Source: Cyanidiococcus yangmingshanensis
Taxonomy: Eukaryota; Rhodophyta; Bangiophyceae; Cyanidiales; Cyanidiaceae
Assembly (NCBI GenBank): GCA_013995675.1
Contig: VWRR01000018.1
Span: 332,501 to 396,500, forward strand
Reading direction: 5' to 3'
Length of the DNA: 64,000 bases
In this document: positions 41,701 through 48,801 of the stretch, one piece after another
Layout of the letters: each line of letters begins with the position of its first letter
Numbering within the stretch: position 1 is the first letter of the stretch
Notes under the pieces: generated by a model
The model's database searches: none
What the model was told of the DNA's origin: nothing
Seen by the model: the letters and a program-made list of their open reading frames with translations, nothing else
Program-made: the position numbers and the translations under genes

Positions 41701-42719
41701 GCAGTGAAGAACGCTGTTTCTTCATGCTTGTGCAGTTCATGCAAGGGGCCCTGAATTTTCGGGAGTTTTTCCTACCTGGATTTGCGCGCCTTTGTCGAAG
41801 CGTGGAGGAGTTCGCCTGGCTATTGCAACGGGACTTGCCGCGTATAGCGCGCTCGCTCCAGGCCAAGGAGATTCGCCCGATGATGTACGCTGATAAGTGG
41901 TACCTGACAGCGCTTCTCTACAATTTCCCCTTTCCTCTGGTGAGCCGTATCTGGGATTCGATGCTTCTCGAGGGACATATCAAGGTGCTGCACCGTGCCA
42001 CCCTGACGTTGATGAAACGAGCTGGCCGAGCAGGGCGACTTGCATGTGATCTGCCCTTCGAAGATCTGCTCATGTACTTACAGCATGGTTTTGCAACCGA
42101 CAAGGCCGTCATTCCCACCGTCGATGTCTTTATGGATGATGTTTGGCAGCGCGTCTCGTTTTCGCGCCGACAGCTACGCCTTGTCCCTGCTCAACGCGAT
42201 CTAGATGAGGCGACCTTTGCTCAAAATCATGTGTTGATACGGATACGAGGCCCTGTGCTGGTCCCATTTCGGCAGCGTCACGGACGGAAGCAACGCCATC
42301 GACAAGAGCAACAAGTCTTCGAGGAGCCTCTGCCAACGACCAAGCGCATCGATGAACGAGTAACGATCTTATCGGCACGTCAGAGGCGTGATCCTGGCAA
42401 CCCGCAAGCACCACCAGTGACTGAGCAGGACGACTTGGCTCCGCGTGTTGAGGACTCGAGAATCACTTCACTAGATTCGTTCAGTCTCGACGATACTGCA
42501 TGGAAACGCGAGTCACCAATGCATCGCAGCCGGTGGCGAGGCCTGCGTCTCCGATCCCTATGGCATCGGTTGCGGCTTTGTACCGGAGCGTCTGAAGCGC
42601 ATGCTCCGCCGACAGCGTCTTCCTTGCCGGAGACCAGCAACAGAACACGTTCGAAAGCGGCGAAACCCATCCCGAAACGTGTTGTCTGTGCGCGGGTCGG
42701 CTCGCCGCAACCTCCGTGA
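38754..42719 (+). CDS. TBC-domain Rab GTPase-activating protein
   Basis: The protein has 1321 residues with the TBC domain at about 855-1110. The domain opens with FGIPDRLRRHFWPLFLQV. Both catalytic fingers are present: the arginine finger in IIDRDVTRTL (IxxDxxR) and the glutamine finger in SVGYCQGMSSIAGAL (YxQ). FPFPLVSRIWDSMLLEG and the helices to PFEDLLMYLQHG complete it. It should stimulate GTP hydrolysis by a Rab in membrane traffic; the target Rab is unknown. The first 850 residues are long, Ser/Thr/Ala-rich and hold a 15-Gln tract (40962-41006). LLLFWCPYHAAAYALLCLL near 420 is hydrophobic but may be a buried helix. The C-terminus is basic. It is a single open frame from an ATG. Confidence 0.92.
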   Translation: MRASSRPRLWSSPLVAQIVTHAERYCRRETTADGALSEFRQLISLIQRLTSALLEDADGTLCTPAEAMWIASLLADVVHCWHERERVNEACDQRTPRELFWVTAEKWRHRSHDEALALQELHRDALTARTIPRKISHVPTQGPSALGRLAESLEAAERSESDIERDVVCLCAQLVLRVPGGTLAAWCAATNETEGVGGRAVLQLFARVILAAADARILRYVLSKTRDSDPNHHLVSTRTATAASAATSCTRMHCGCSQGTDTSHTPDERVNAREAGHTLPDEASEGESFLDADVGDLWPSASRPHVLTDQEIMDEWAQMPSTSSTNWSDVSTLWRTTLGGSNSLEGATSSRSVAPTFHPGVAANARHSIALPMVGIASVSADTMQQAWPERQAKHSSLVASSLPFGQSPLADPCANEPALCLLLFWCPYHAAAYALLCLLHSCASVRRTSAQTAASADPLYLAFSTSLVLPAFAFLLRNDIIDRTSLRMRFPPSVVGKAIDVIRLTNEPCFASLHRLWQRAGLSAFLAVAARRYSELGEIPLAMRATDAACVLAGKQEDCFGFLVTNRPEQDRSTTEATVQTPEQRPSGGRRGSSLRATQSERRAPLSTRPRRPSWRSRRRLRSSESIECGLQADAAVALEPNDVSESAAGAAPRCSEGVCEALASAAASSETALDAAPGDDTQGATLSQHLATATVTSTDSSSSWSTLWLPSSNSNGLVDSSPSSPRRHDLQERNQQQQQQQQQQQQQQQRAQLHAGPPKSGTSSSTTPSASTPTPRQGPVSVAAYLTGLLCGSVPKWNARHEAFETAPVWSELLRAWRDFNESDEQGGPPPALVRRTQRVVRRFGIPDRLRRHFWPLFLQVERRRNQAPPNWYRRLLRLATLPHEGGSLTSRGLLPDPTEQLASGHPVFSASPISRETLEIIDRDVTRTLCNHRLFWRGGAALGLSALRNILRAYACLDPSVGYCQGMSSIAGALYIYAGGSEERCFFMLVQFMQGALNFREFFLPGFARLCRSVEEFAWLLQRDLPRIARSLQAKEIRPMMYADKWYLTALLYNFPFPLVSRIWDSMLLEGHIKVLHRATLTLMKRAGRAGRLACDLPFEDLLMYLQHGFATDKAVIPTVDVFMDDVWQRVSFSRRQLRLVPAQRDLDEATFAQNHVLIRIRGPVLVPFRQRHGRKQRHRQEQQVFEEPLPTTKRIDERVTILSARQRRDPGNPQAPPVTEQDDLAPRVEDSRITSLDSFSLDDTAWKRESPMHRSRWRGLRLRSLWHRLRLCTGASEAHAPPTASSLPETSNRTRSKAAKPIPKRVVCARVGSPQPP
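40962..41006 (+). repeat. CAA/CAG repeat encoding 15 glutamines
   Basis: Fifteen consecutive Gln codons lie inside the TBC gene: CAA and CAG mixed, then mostly CAA, ending in a run of CAG. The mixture suggests moderate stability. It falls in a disordered region before the catalytic domain. Confidence 0.95.
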
Positions 42720-43005
42720 TGCATCCGCTCATCGGTAGGAACATGCGCCCACTCGTGCAGTCTGCAGCGCACGACTTGCTGGATCCGCTCGCGTTTGAAA
42801 CACTCGTTTTGCAACGAATGGGGCCCATCGTTCGCTAGAGAAAAGCCGGTGCGGTCGTCGATTCCTATCCAGCGCCTGGTTGCTTGGTTCGGAACCCGAT
42901 CGTCGCAAAGCGAAGGATGCGCTGCTCCGAGAAGCGTCGTCGTCAAGTCGCTTACGGACGCTATGAGGGCAACCTGGTCGGGTCCCGCACCTATCCAGCA
43001 TAGGA

Positions 43006-44220
43006 TCAGTGGTCGCTCTCATTCGGTTTGAGCCATTTTCCAGCGATCCATTTGCGATGCATCACAAGTTTCTCTTTCCGATTGACCACCTGACGATCGA
43101 CAATATGTAAATATTCATTCTGTAACCCGACGCTGCGGAACAGCTCCTCCAGTTCCGCCACCTGAAAGTAATGGACGCGAGTTCCGTCACCGCGAATGTA
43201 CTCGTGCACATGGGCGTCCGGGCCGACTCGAGCGCAAGTCGGGTGTCGCAGCTCCGCCAGGTCGCCAACAGCATAGTCGCGAACGAGCAGCACACCACCG
43301 GGTCGCAGCATCGCTGCCAGTCGAGACGCAGCCAACGACAACTGATCTGCTGGCACTGCACTCAGCGTCCAAACACAGGTCACGTAGTGGCACAACAAGG
43401 GCGGTGCACGATAGATAGCCGGTGTCCATCGGTCGAGCACCGCAGTCGCTTCAGACCGCGGACTGCAGCCCATGGATCGCGCTGCCAGACTCGTGTCCAT
43501 GGGTGCGACAAGGTCGCTCACAAACGCAAACACACGATCCTTGTCATATTCAGGCTGGAGCATCAGTAAGCGTATCGCTGCAGGAGAAAAATCAAAGGCG
43601 AAAAAGAAGAGATCCGGGTTCGCTCGTAGCAATGGAATCAGCGTGTTCCCGACTCCGCATCCGCACTCTGCAACGAGTACTTTATCCTGCGCAACTGCTG
43701 GCTCGAAATGGCTCATTTTCCAGGAAGCGGGTCGCAATGCTTGTTCCAGTTGCGCTCGTTCCTCTGTCGACAGGGGTCGTCTCGGCGTGTGGATCGGTAC
43801 GTGGCGATGCGGATCAGCCTGGACAGCTGCTGGAACGAGTTCTGCAAACTCCGCTCGCAAGTGATATCGATGTTTGAAAAAGCGATCTCGTTTCTGGCGA
43901 TAGAACAGGTCCCAAAACTGGTGCTCTGCGAGCGCTGAAACGGCTCCAGGGCGCTCCTGTTGGGCGAGCAGACGTTGTCTCAGCGGCAGGTACGGTGCTA
44001 GGCGCTCAGGTTGATCGTCCTCGGTCGTGGGTGGTCGCTCCGTCCAACCCCGAGCTGCTGCCAAGAGCGCAGCTCCAAAACGCGTGGATGCCAGTTTGAC
44101 TCGGACACGTGGTGACGACTCCTGTCGACTGGGACGCTGCTCGTCCTCCGAAGCGGAGCAGGCAACAGGTGTTCTCTGGCTCGAGTTGAGCTTTCCCGAG
44201 GCTTCTTCGCGTGCTTCCAT
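43006..44220 (-). CDS. tRNA N3-methylcytidine methyltransferase (METTL2/6/8, Trm140 type)
   Basis: The protein has 404 residues. A family-specific N-terminal block HQFWDLFYRQKRDRFFKHRY precedes the SAM domain. Motif I is VAECGCGVGNTLIPLL. Then come FFAFDFSPAAIRLL, the Asp-containing VFAFVSDLV, VTCVWTLSAVPADQ, LRPGGVLLVRDYAVGD, and the family hallmark YIRGDGTRVHYFQV. The hallmark and N-block are specific for the m3C32 tRNA methyltransferases, which act in cytosol or mitochondria. The ATG at 44220 is preceded, in the same frame and after a TGA, by a small membrane-segment ORF (44230-44415). The TBC gene converges from the left. Confidence 0.92.
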   Translation of the reverse strand: MEAREEASGKLNSSQRTPVACSASEDEQRPSRQESSPRVRVKLASTRFGAALLAAARGWTERPPTTEDDQPERLAPYLPLRQRLLAQQERPGAVSALAEHQFWDLFYRQKRDRFFKHRYHLRAEFAELVPAAVQADPHRHVPIHTPRRPLSTEERAQLEQALRPASWKMSHFEPAVAQDKVLVAECGCGVGNTLIPLLRANPDLFFFAFDFSPAAIRLLMLQPEYDKDRVFAFVSDLVAPMDTSLAARSMGCSPRSEATAVLDRWTPAIYRAPPLLCHYVTCVWTLSAVPADQLSLAASRLAAMLRPGGVLLVRDYAVGDLAELRHPTCARVGPDAHVHEYIRGDGTRVHYFQVAELEELFRSVGLQNEYLHIVDRQVVNRKEKLVMHRKWIAGKWLKPNESDH

Positions 44221-44229
44221 CGGAGAGCG

Positions 44230-44415
44230 TCACACAGCGCTCCGTGTTCCTGAAACGATCCTGTGATCGCTCGGCTTACGCGTCTCTAAGAGACGCTGTG
44301 TTGCTTCCTGTTCGTGTTCCGCGAGGCGACGTTCCAACCTAACCATGGAGAGCGCGACCCAAAAGGCCGCCGCGATGAGCAGTGCTGTGACGAGCACACC
44401 CAGGAGAAAGTGCAT
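44230..44415 (-). CDS. Small membrane-segment ORF ahead of the m3C methyltransferase
   Basis: Sixty-one residues begin MHFLLGVLVTALLIAAAFWV, a convincing signal-anchor or membrane helix, followed by a charged tail (RLERRLAEHEQEATQRLLE). It ends in TGA three codons before the methyltransferase ATG and is in the same frame. It may be an upstream ORF, a separate small membrane protein, or an N-terminal anchor interrupted by the TGA. Evidence is limited to composition and position. Confidence 0.4.
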   Translation of the reverse strand: MHFLLGVLVTALLIAAAFWVALSMVRLERRLAEHEQEATQRLLETRKPSDHRIVSGTRSAV

Positions 44416-44690
44416 CAACCAGTTGCAGCCAGTACTCAGCTACCCAGTCGATGTTATTCGTAGTCTGAGGCCGGGCAGATTCAGTCAAGCCAACGACGGA
44501 ACAAGAACACGAGAACAAGAATGCAGGCGGAATGTTGCCAAACTCGCCGAGAGCGTACCGCTGCCAGCCAGAACGTCTCTACGAACTCCTCGACGAGGTT
44601 TGTTGTGTTCCAACGAGACCAGTCGCTTCGACGTGAAAACGTGTAGAGACCCGTTGCTTATTCAAAGTCGAGTCAAGTGTACGCGTACAG

Positions 44691-44911
44691 TTTCTGGAAA
44701 CGAGAGGTTTCGTAAAATTTGACACTTTTTTCTTGTTGCTTCTGTGTTTCAAGCTGGAGAAGGCGCACAAGCGCACTTTAGGAGACTTTTTGGTACTGCA
44801 CGTTATTCATACTCAAGTGTATTCTTTCTGGGAGCGAAAGGTCTCGTGTAGTTTCTGACTGGTTTTTGATTGCTTCTGAGTTTCGGTTTGGAGAGCGTGC
44901 GGAAACCAAGC
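44691..44911. repeat. Diverged 134-bp-period duplication before the PlsC gene
   Basis: TTTCTGGAAACGAGAGGTTT at 44691 and TTTCTGGGAGCGAAAGGTCT at 44825 begin two copies of about 85 bp. They align through TTGTTGCTTCTGTGTTTC / TTGATTGCTTCTGAGTTTC to GGAGA(A/G)GGCG(C/T)-like ends. Identity is clearly lower than in the other duplications of the window, so it is older. The second copy abuts the acyltransferase start codon. Confidence 0.7.
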
Positions 44912-46027
44912 ATGGTTATCCTCCAAAAAGCCGCCGCAAAAAGGGCAACAACCCCTGGGCTTTTCTCTCAGAGAAAAACAGTGGCTTTGGGGTTCACTCT
45001 GAGCAATGTTGTGCGCCGTTCGAGGCACGTTGAGAACGATCTTCGAAACCGCAGCTGGGTTTGTGTTCGTCGAGTCAGCCTTGGTGTTCGGGCACGACCG
45101 CGGGTTTGCTCCCCTGAAGCGCTCGTTCAGACGAGGCGATACCGAGACTGTCGTGCTCGCAAGGGACAAGCACTCTGCGCGACTGCAGCCAGACCGAGTC
45201 CAGATGAGCATCAAACAACGCCTTCAGCGGATTCCTTGAACGTCTCGGCGGAAAAGCGGGAGCTCAGCGCTCAACGACAACGTCGAGCACGACTCAACAT
45301 CGTCGGCATCTTTTTTCTTCTCGTTACGTTTGGATGGTCCCTGCCACTCTTCGTTCTTATGTTGGTGCTCTATCCATTCGTGCTGCTCTTCGATCCCTAC
45401 AGAGCTCGAATTTACGACTGGGTCGCCATGACTTGGATGCAGCTCTCGATGAGATGTACTGGCATCAGTCCTCGTGTCGTTGGGAGAGAGCATCTGCTGC
45501 CTCCGGATACGACGGCGCTCTACGTCTGCAATCATAACTCCTATCTGGACATTTACACGGTGGCTTTTCTGGGGCGTCGCTTCAAGTTCGTCTCGAAGAG
45601 TAGTGTTTTTTCGATTCCGCTTATCGGCTGGGCGATGCGGATGGCTCGTCAGATAGGTATTGAACGGGAGAGTCGTCGTGATCAGTTACGTGTTTTCCGA
45701 GAGATGATCTCGCGACTTGAGCACGGAGTATCACTGTTGCTGTTTCCGGAGGGGACACGCTCACAAGATGGCATCCTTCGGGCTTTCAAACAGGGGCCAT
45801 TTCGAGTGGCCAAGGAGGCTCGTGTGCCCATTGTGCCCTTGACGATCACCGGTACAGCACAAGTGATGCCTCCATGGGCACTGGCACCTTTATGCTGGCC
45901 CAGACAACAGATTACCCTCACCATTCATCCGGCGATATCGAGTACGAATCGAAGTGTGTCTGAACTGATTGAGGCGGCTCGTGTGGCGATCGCCAGTGCC
46001 TTGCCACCGGCGTTGCGAGGCACCTAG
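44912..46027 (+). CDS. 1-acyl-sn-glycerol-3-phosphate acyltransferase (PlsC, plastid type)
   Basis: The enzyme acylates lysophosphatidate to phosphatidate. The precursor is 371 residues. A basic Ser/Arg-rich leader of about 120 residues suits plastid import. A membrane segment IFFLLVTFGWSLPLFVLML continues into a second hydrophobic stretch. Motif I is VCNHNSYLDIYTVAF (NHX4D, about residue 206), the middle block is FKFVSKSSVFSIPLIGWAM, and motif III is LLFPEGTRSQDG (about 278), followed by VPIVPLTITGTAQVMP. All catalytic motifs are intact. The frame starts from a TTG at 44870; the first ATG is 44912. With ATS1 in the same window it forms the two-step plastid route to phosphatidic acid. Confidence 0.9.
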   Translation: MVILQKAAAKRATTPGLFSQRKTVALGFTLSNVVRRSRHVENDLRNRSWVCVRRVSLGVRARPRVCSPEALVQTRRYRDCRARKGQALCATAARPSPDEHQTTPSADSLNVSAEKRELSAQRQRRARLNIVGIFFLLVTFGWSLPLFVLMLVLYPFVLLFDPYRARIYDWVAMTWMQLSMRCTGISPRVVGREHLLPPDTTALYVCNHNSYLDIYTVAFLGRRFKFVSKSSVFSIPLIGWAMRMARQIGIERESRRDQLRVFREMISRLEHGVSLLLFPEGTRSQDGILRAFKQGPFRVAKEARVPIVPLTITGTAQVMPPWALAPLCWPRQQITLTIHPAISSTNRSVSELIEAARVAIASALPPALRGT

Positions 46028-47886
46028 GCGCGTTGTGGCGTTCAACTGACATTCGCGTTGATATTGGATCAGAAACGACTTTTCGGGTTGAGCACTGAAG
46101 CCCCTGGACGAGACGCGCTTGCCACTGAATGGGCATGGTGTGCTAGACGGAGCGTGTTTCTCGCCAGCAGGGCTTGAACACCACGCTCATTGGGCGATTT
46201 CTCCTGCAGCGTCGTTGCAGGAGACTTGCATGGCAACGTCGACGACATGTGCACACCAATGAAGAAGTTTATCAACTTGCGTTCAAGAAGACTGTCTCTG
46301 GGTCCACACCATCTCGGACGTGATCGAAGATGACCACTCCTACAGGTCTGGTGATGGAGACGTTTCTGTGGATGGGTATCAAGTGCGCGCTGTCCGCTAC
46401 CTGATGCCTAGCTTGAGCGTGCGCTTGCGAACGTATCAGGAATACTTGGCAGTTGGGATGATGCTATCGGTATCTGACTACAACAGGCTCTTTCGCGACT
46501 CGGGTGGTAAAAAAGGGGTTTTTTGCGCCGACTTGATTGCTCTGCGAGTCTTGCCACGAGTGAAACGCTCAGTGATGTTCCCTGCTGTTTGATAACGGGT
46601 GGTGTGTCTCGTCTTTACAAGATTCGTTGATGCGATCAGCTTCGCCTATTTTCGACGTGACTAGAGGACTGGCAGGGCACTAGGTGAGTCGCCTTGGTCT
46701 GTTACCTCACGCATACGAGTAAACATGAGTGTTTCTAAGGTTTCACAATGGTTCGTCTATGAGGGAAACTGTGATGCGCTGTCGATGCTTGAGATCAGGG
46801 AGCTTGAGGCTATCGTCTTAGGTCGCTGCCCACTGCTGTGATCGATGGACAAGGCTGAACATGATTTCCGAGTGCTGAGTGTTGTCGACGCCTGTTCGCG
46901 TTTGTCGGGTCAGAGCGGTTACGCAGCGCAGACACGATCGAGGACCTGACCAGGAGAGTCCTGCAGCCGCACGCTCATGGTTCATGTTCGGAAAAGAGCG
47001 TTCGCTCGAGCTATATTCACGTTCATGTTACGGTTCAAGATATTTTCAAGGACGCGTCCATCGGGATACGAATCCCGTCTCACACCAATGGAGGCAATGG
47101 TTATGACCGTTCCATCAGCAATACTCTCCTTATCCAAACAAGGCTGCAAGGATGATATCAAAATCACTTTGACGAAAAAAACATGTTCGCGTGAGATAAA
47201 ATGATTTCGTTCGGTCCGGACTAGGCTCGTTGTTGTTGTTGTTGTTGGTCTTGTCCGTGATGCAGTATCGAGGTTTCTCGGTCGCATTGTCTATCATCAG
47301 TGGTCAGACGAGTCTATCAGAGCTAGATTTTGATCTATCAATAGCGCCAATTTTTTGATGGTGAACGACGATCTAGACGAGAGGTCTCAAGTGAATAGGG
47401 TCGAGTCGCCAAGGTCGAGACACCCCCAAACAGATGTCTATTTTTCGTTGTGTACTCGGTTTTGATCGAGAGTGGTTCGCTGAGGATCGTTCCCTGTTTC
47501 TGGTTTTCTGTAGCCATTCCCGGCTGAATTCGCAGAAACATGGCAGACTTTTTGGTTGTCACTGCTCGAGACCCAACGATACGAGTCGGAGACGGATCGA
47601 ATTTGTCCTCGAGCTGGAGTAGCGAAGAAGTTTTAGGCTACGTGTGGACTAGAACCAATGGATCCATGGATTGTGAACGGACCCAAGGAATTTCTGAAGA
47701 GAGCTCGAGAAACTACGAGAACAAGGGCGTTTTATTCCCTTCCGGTATCTTTTCCGAGACGCTCATTCATGATCGGTGCGTGTCAGCGTATATCGGCACC
47801 ATACGGACATGCACTGGATACCATTCCATCAGGCTGCATCTCACATGCATTTCGTACCCAAACATTGAAGCGTAATCTACGAAGAA
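46028..47886. other. 1.9-kb spacer with little structure
   Basis: A 9-bp stem with a 7-base loop (46200-46208 and 46216-46224, CTCCTGCA and TGCAGGAG) lies 170 bp after the acyltransferase stop. A (GTT)n run is near 47230. Small + strand open frames (46320-46592, 47540-47875) have no recognisable features. This is otherwise empty as far as I can see. Confidence 0.5.
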
Positions 47887-48801
47887 TTAAAAGCTTATCG
47901 AAGCGTTTCCGCCGGCACCACCACCCCCGCCTTCGGCTGCGATACCACCACCGCCTCCTGCTCCGCCTTGGCCACCCTCGCTATAAGAACCTAGCACTGC
48001 CACCAATTCCGCCAAGGCCGCCATTAGCGACAAAGCTGCCACTTGCCTCCGATCTCCTCCCGCTCCTCCATATCCGTAGTCATATCCCCCGCCTCCTATG
48101 CCCCCGTCGCCGCCGTTTCCTGAAGCGCCGCCCACGCCGCCGGCTCCACCACTGCCACCGAAGGCTCCCAGTCCCGCCCCATAGCCACCAACTCCACCCG
48201 CCCCGCCATTGCTGGCGAGGCCGCCGTCACCGCCGGCACCGCCCTTACCACCAAAACTGTAGGGTCCCTGGGCATTACCACCAGCTCCACCAAAGCCGCC
48301 ACTACCGACAATGCCACCGAAGCCTCCTGCTCCGCCGGCACCTCCTTCTCCGTCGGTACCTATTGCTCCGAGCACATTGCCATAGCCACCCATGCCACCA
48401 TTGCCACCATTGGCAGCGGGGCCACCCTCACCGCCCGCACCACCTGCGCCACCTTCACCACCAAACGCGCCAAAGCCACCATCACCACCTCCATTGCCGT
48501 TACCAACAGCACCACCTGCGCCGCCAGCGCCTCCAGCGCCACCCAAAGCAGGCGGGGTTGGTGTTGGAGTTGGTGGTGGTGGTGGCGGCGGCGGCGGCGG
48601 CATGCGTACCATCGCTGTCCTCTGCCTCCAATCCATCCCATTATTCGCAGCCATAGCTTTCTCATACGCCATCCTCGAGGCAAGTCCTCGCCTATTGGCC
48701 ACAGGTGCCTGGGCCATACGGCGTACAACCGCAGCCTGGACTAGAGCCGAGTGTCCAAACAACAGAATAGCAGCAATGATAACGGCTAGAATACGCTTCA
48801 T
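47887..48801 (-). CDS. Secreted glycine-rich protein with PGRS-like repeats
   Basis: The protein has 304 residues. A classic signal peptide (MKRILAVIIAAILLFGHSALVQA) sends it to the secretory pathway. An Arg/Met/Asn stretch and a run of about ten prolines with PTPTPTP follow. About 210 residues are then nearly all Gly/Ala with Asn, Asp, Phe and Tyr, in units such as GGAGGAGGEGGPAANGG, NGGMGGYGNVLGAIG and GGSGGFGGAGG. The units resemble plant glycine-rich wall proteins and, superficially, mycobacterial PGRS. Between about 48000 and 48060 the Gly pattern vanishes (QVAALSLMAALAELVAVL) while the next frame reads SFVANGGLGGIGG, so a local frame slip that later corrects itself is likely. Function is unknown; a wall or extracellular structural role is an inference. 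Confidence 0.75.
   Translation of the reverse strand: MKRILAVIIAAILLFGHSALVQAAVVRRMAQAPVANRRGLASRMAYEKAMAANNGMDWRQRTAMVRMPPPPPPPPPPTPTPTPPALGGAGGAGGAGGAVGNGNGGGDGGFGAFGGEGGAGGAGGEGGPAANGGNGGMGGYGNVLGAIGTDGEGGAGGAGGFGGIVGSGGFGGAGGNAQGPYSFGGKGGAGGDGGLASNGGAGGVGGYGAGLGAFGGSGGAGGVGGASGNGGDGGIGGGGYDYGYGGAGGDRRQVAALSLMAALAELVAVLGSYSEGGQGGAGGGGGIAAEGGGGGAGGNASISF

Noticed and set aside
46200-46224. Hairpin after the acyltransferase gene as a terminator
   Set aside because: Bacterial-type intrinsic terminators are not expected in a nuclear gene, there is no following T run, and it lies 170 bp past the stop.
46320-46592. 90-residue + strand open frame
   Set aside because: It begins with GTG, has no family resemblance and stands alone.
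47540-47875. 111-residue ATG-started frame (MADFLVVTARDPT)
   Set aside because: Possible but unsupported: no recognisable domain, no conserved pattern and no neighbouring context.
47658-48656. Arg/His/Pro-rich 332-residue open frame on the + strand
   Set aside because: It is the complement of the Gly-rich gene; the opposite strand has a signal peptide and regular Gly repeats, which explains the biased text here.
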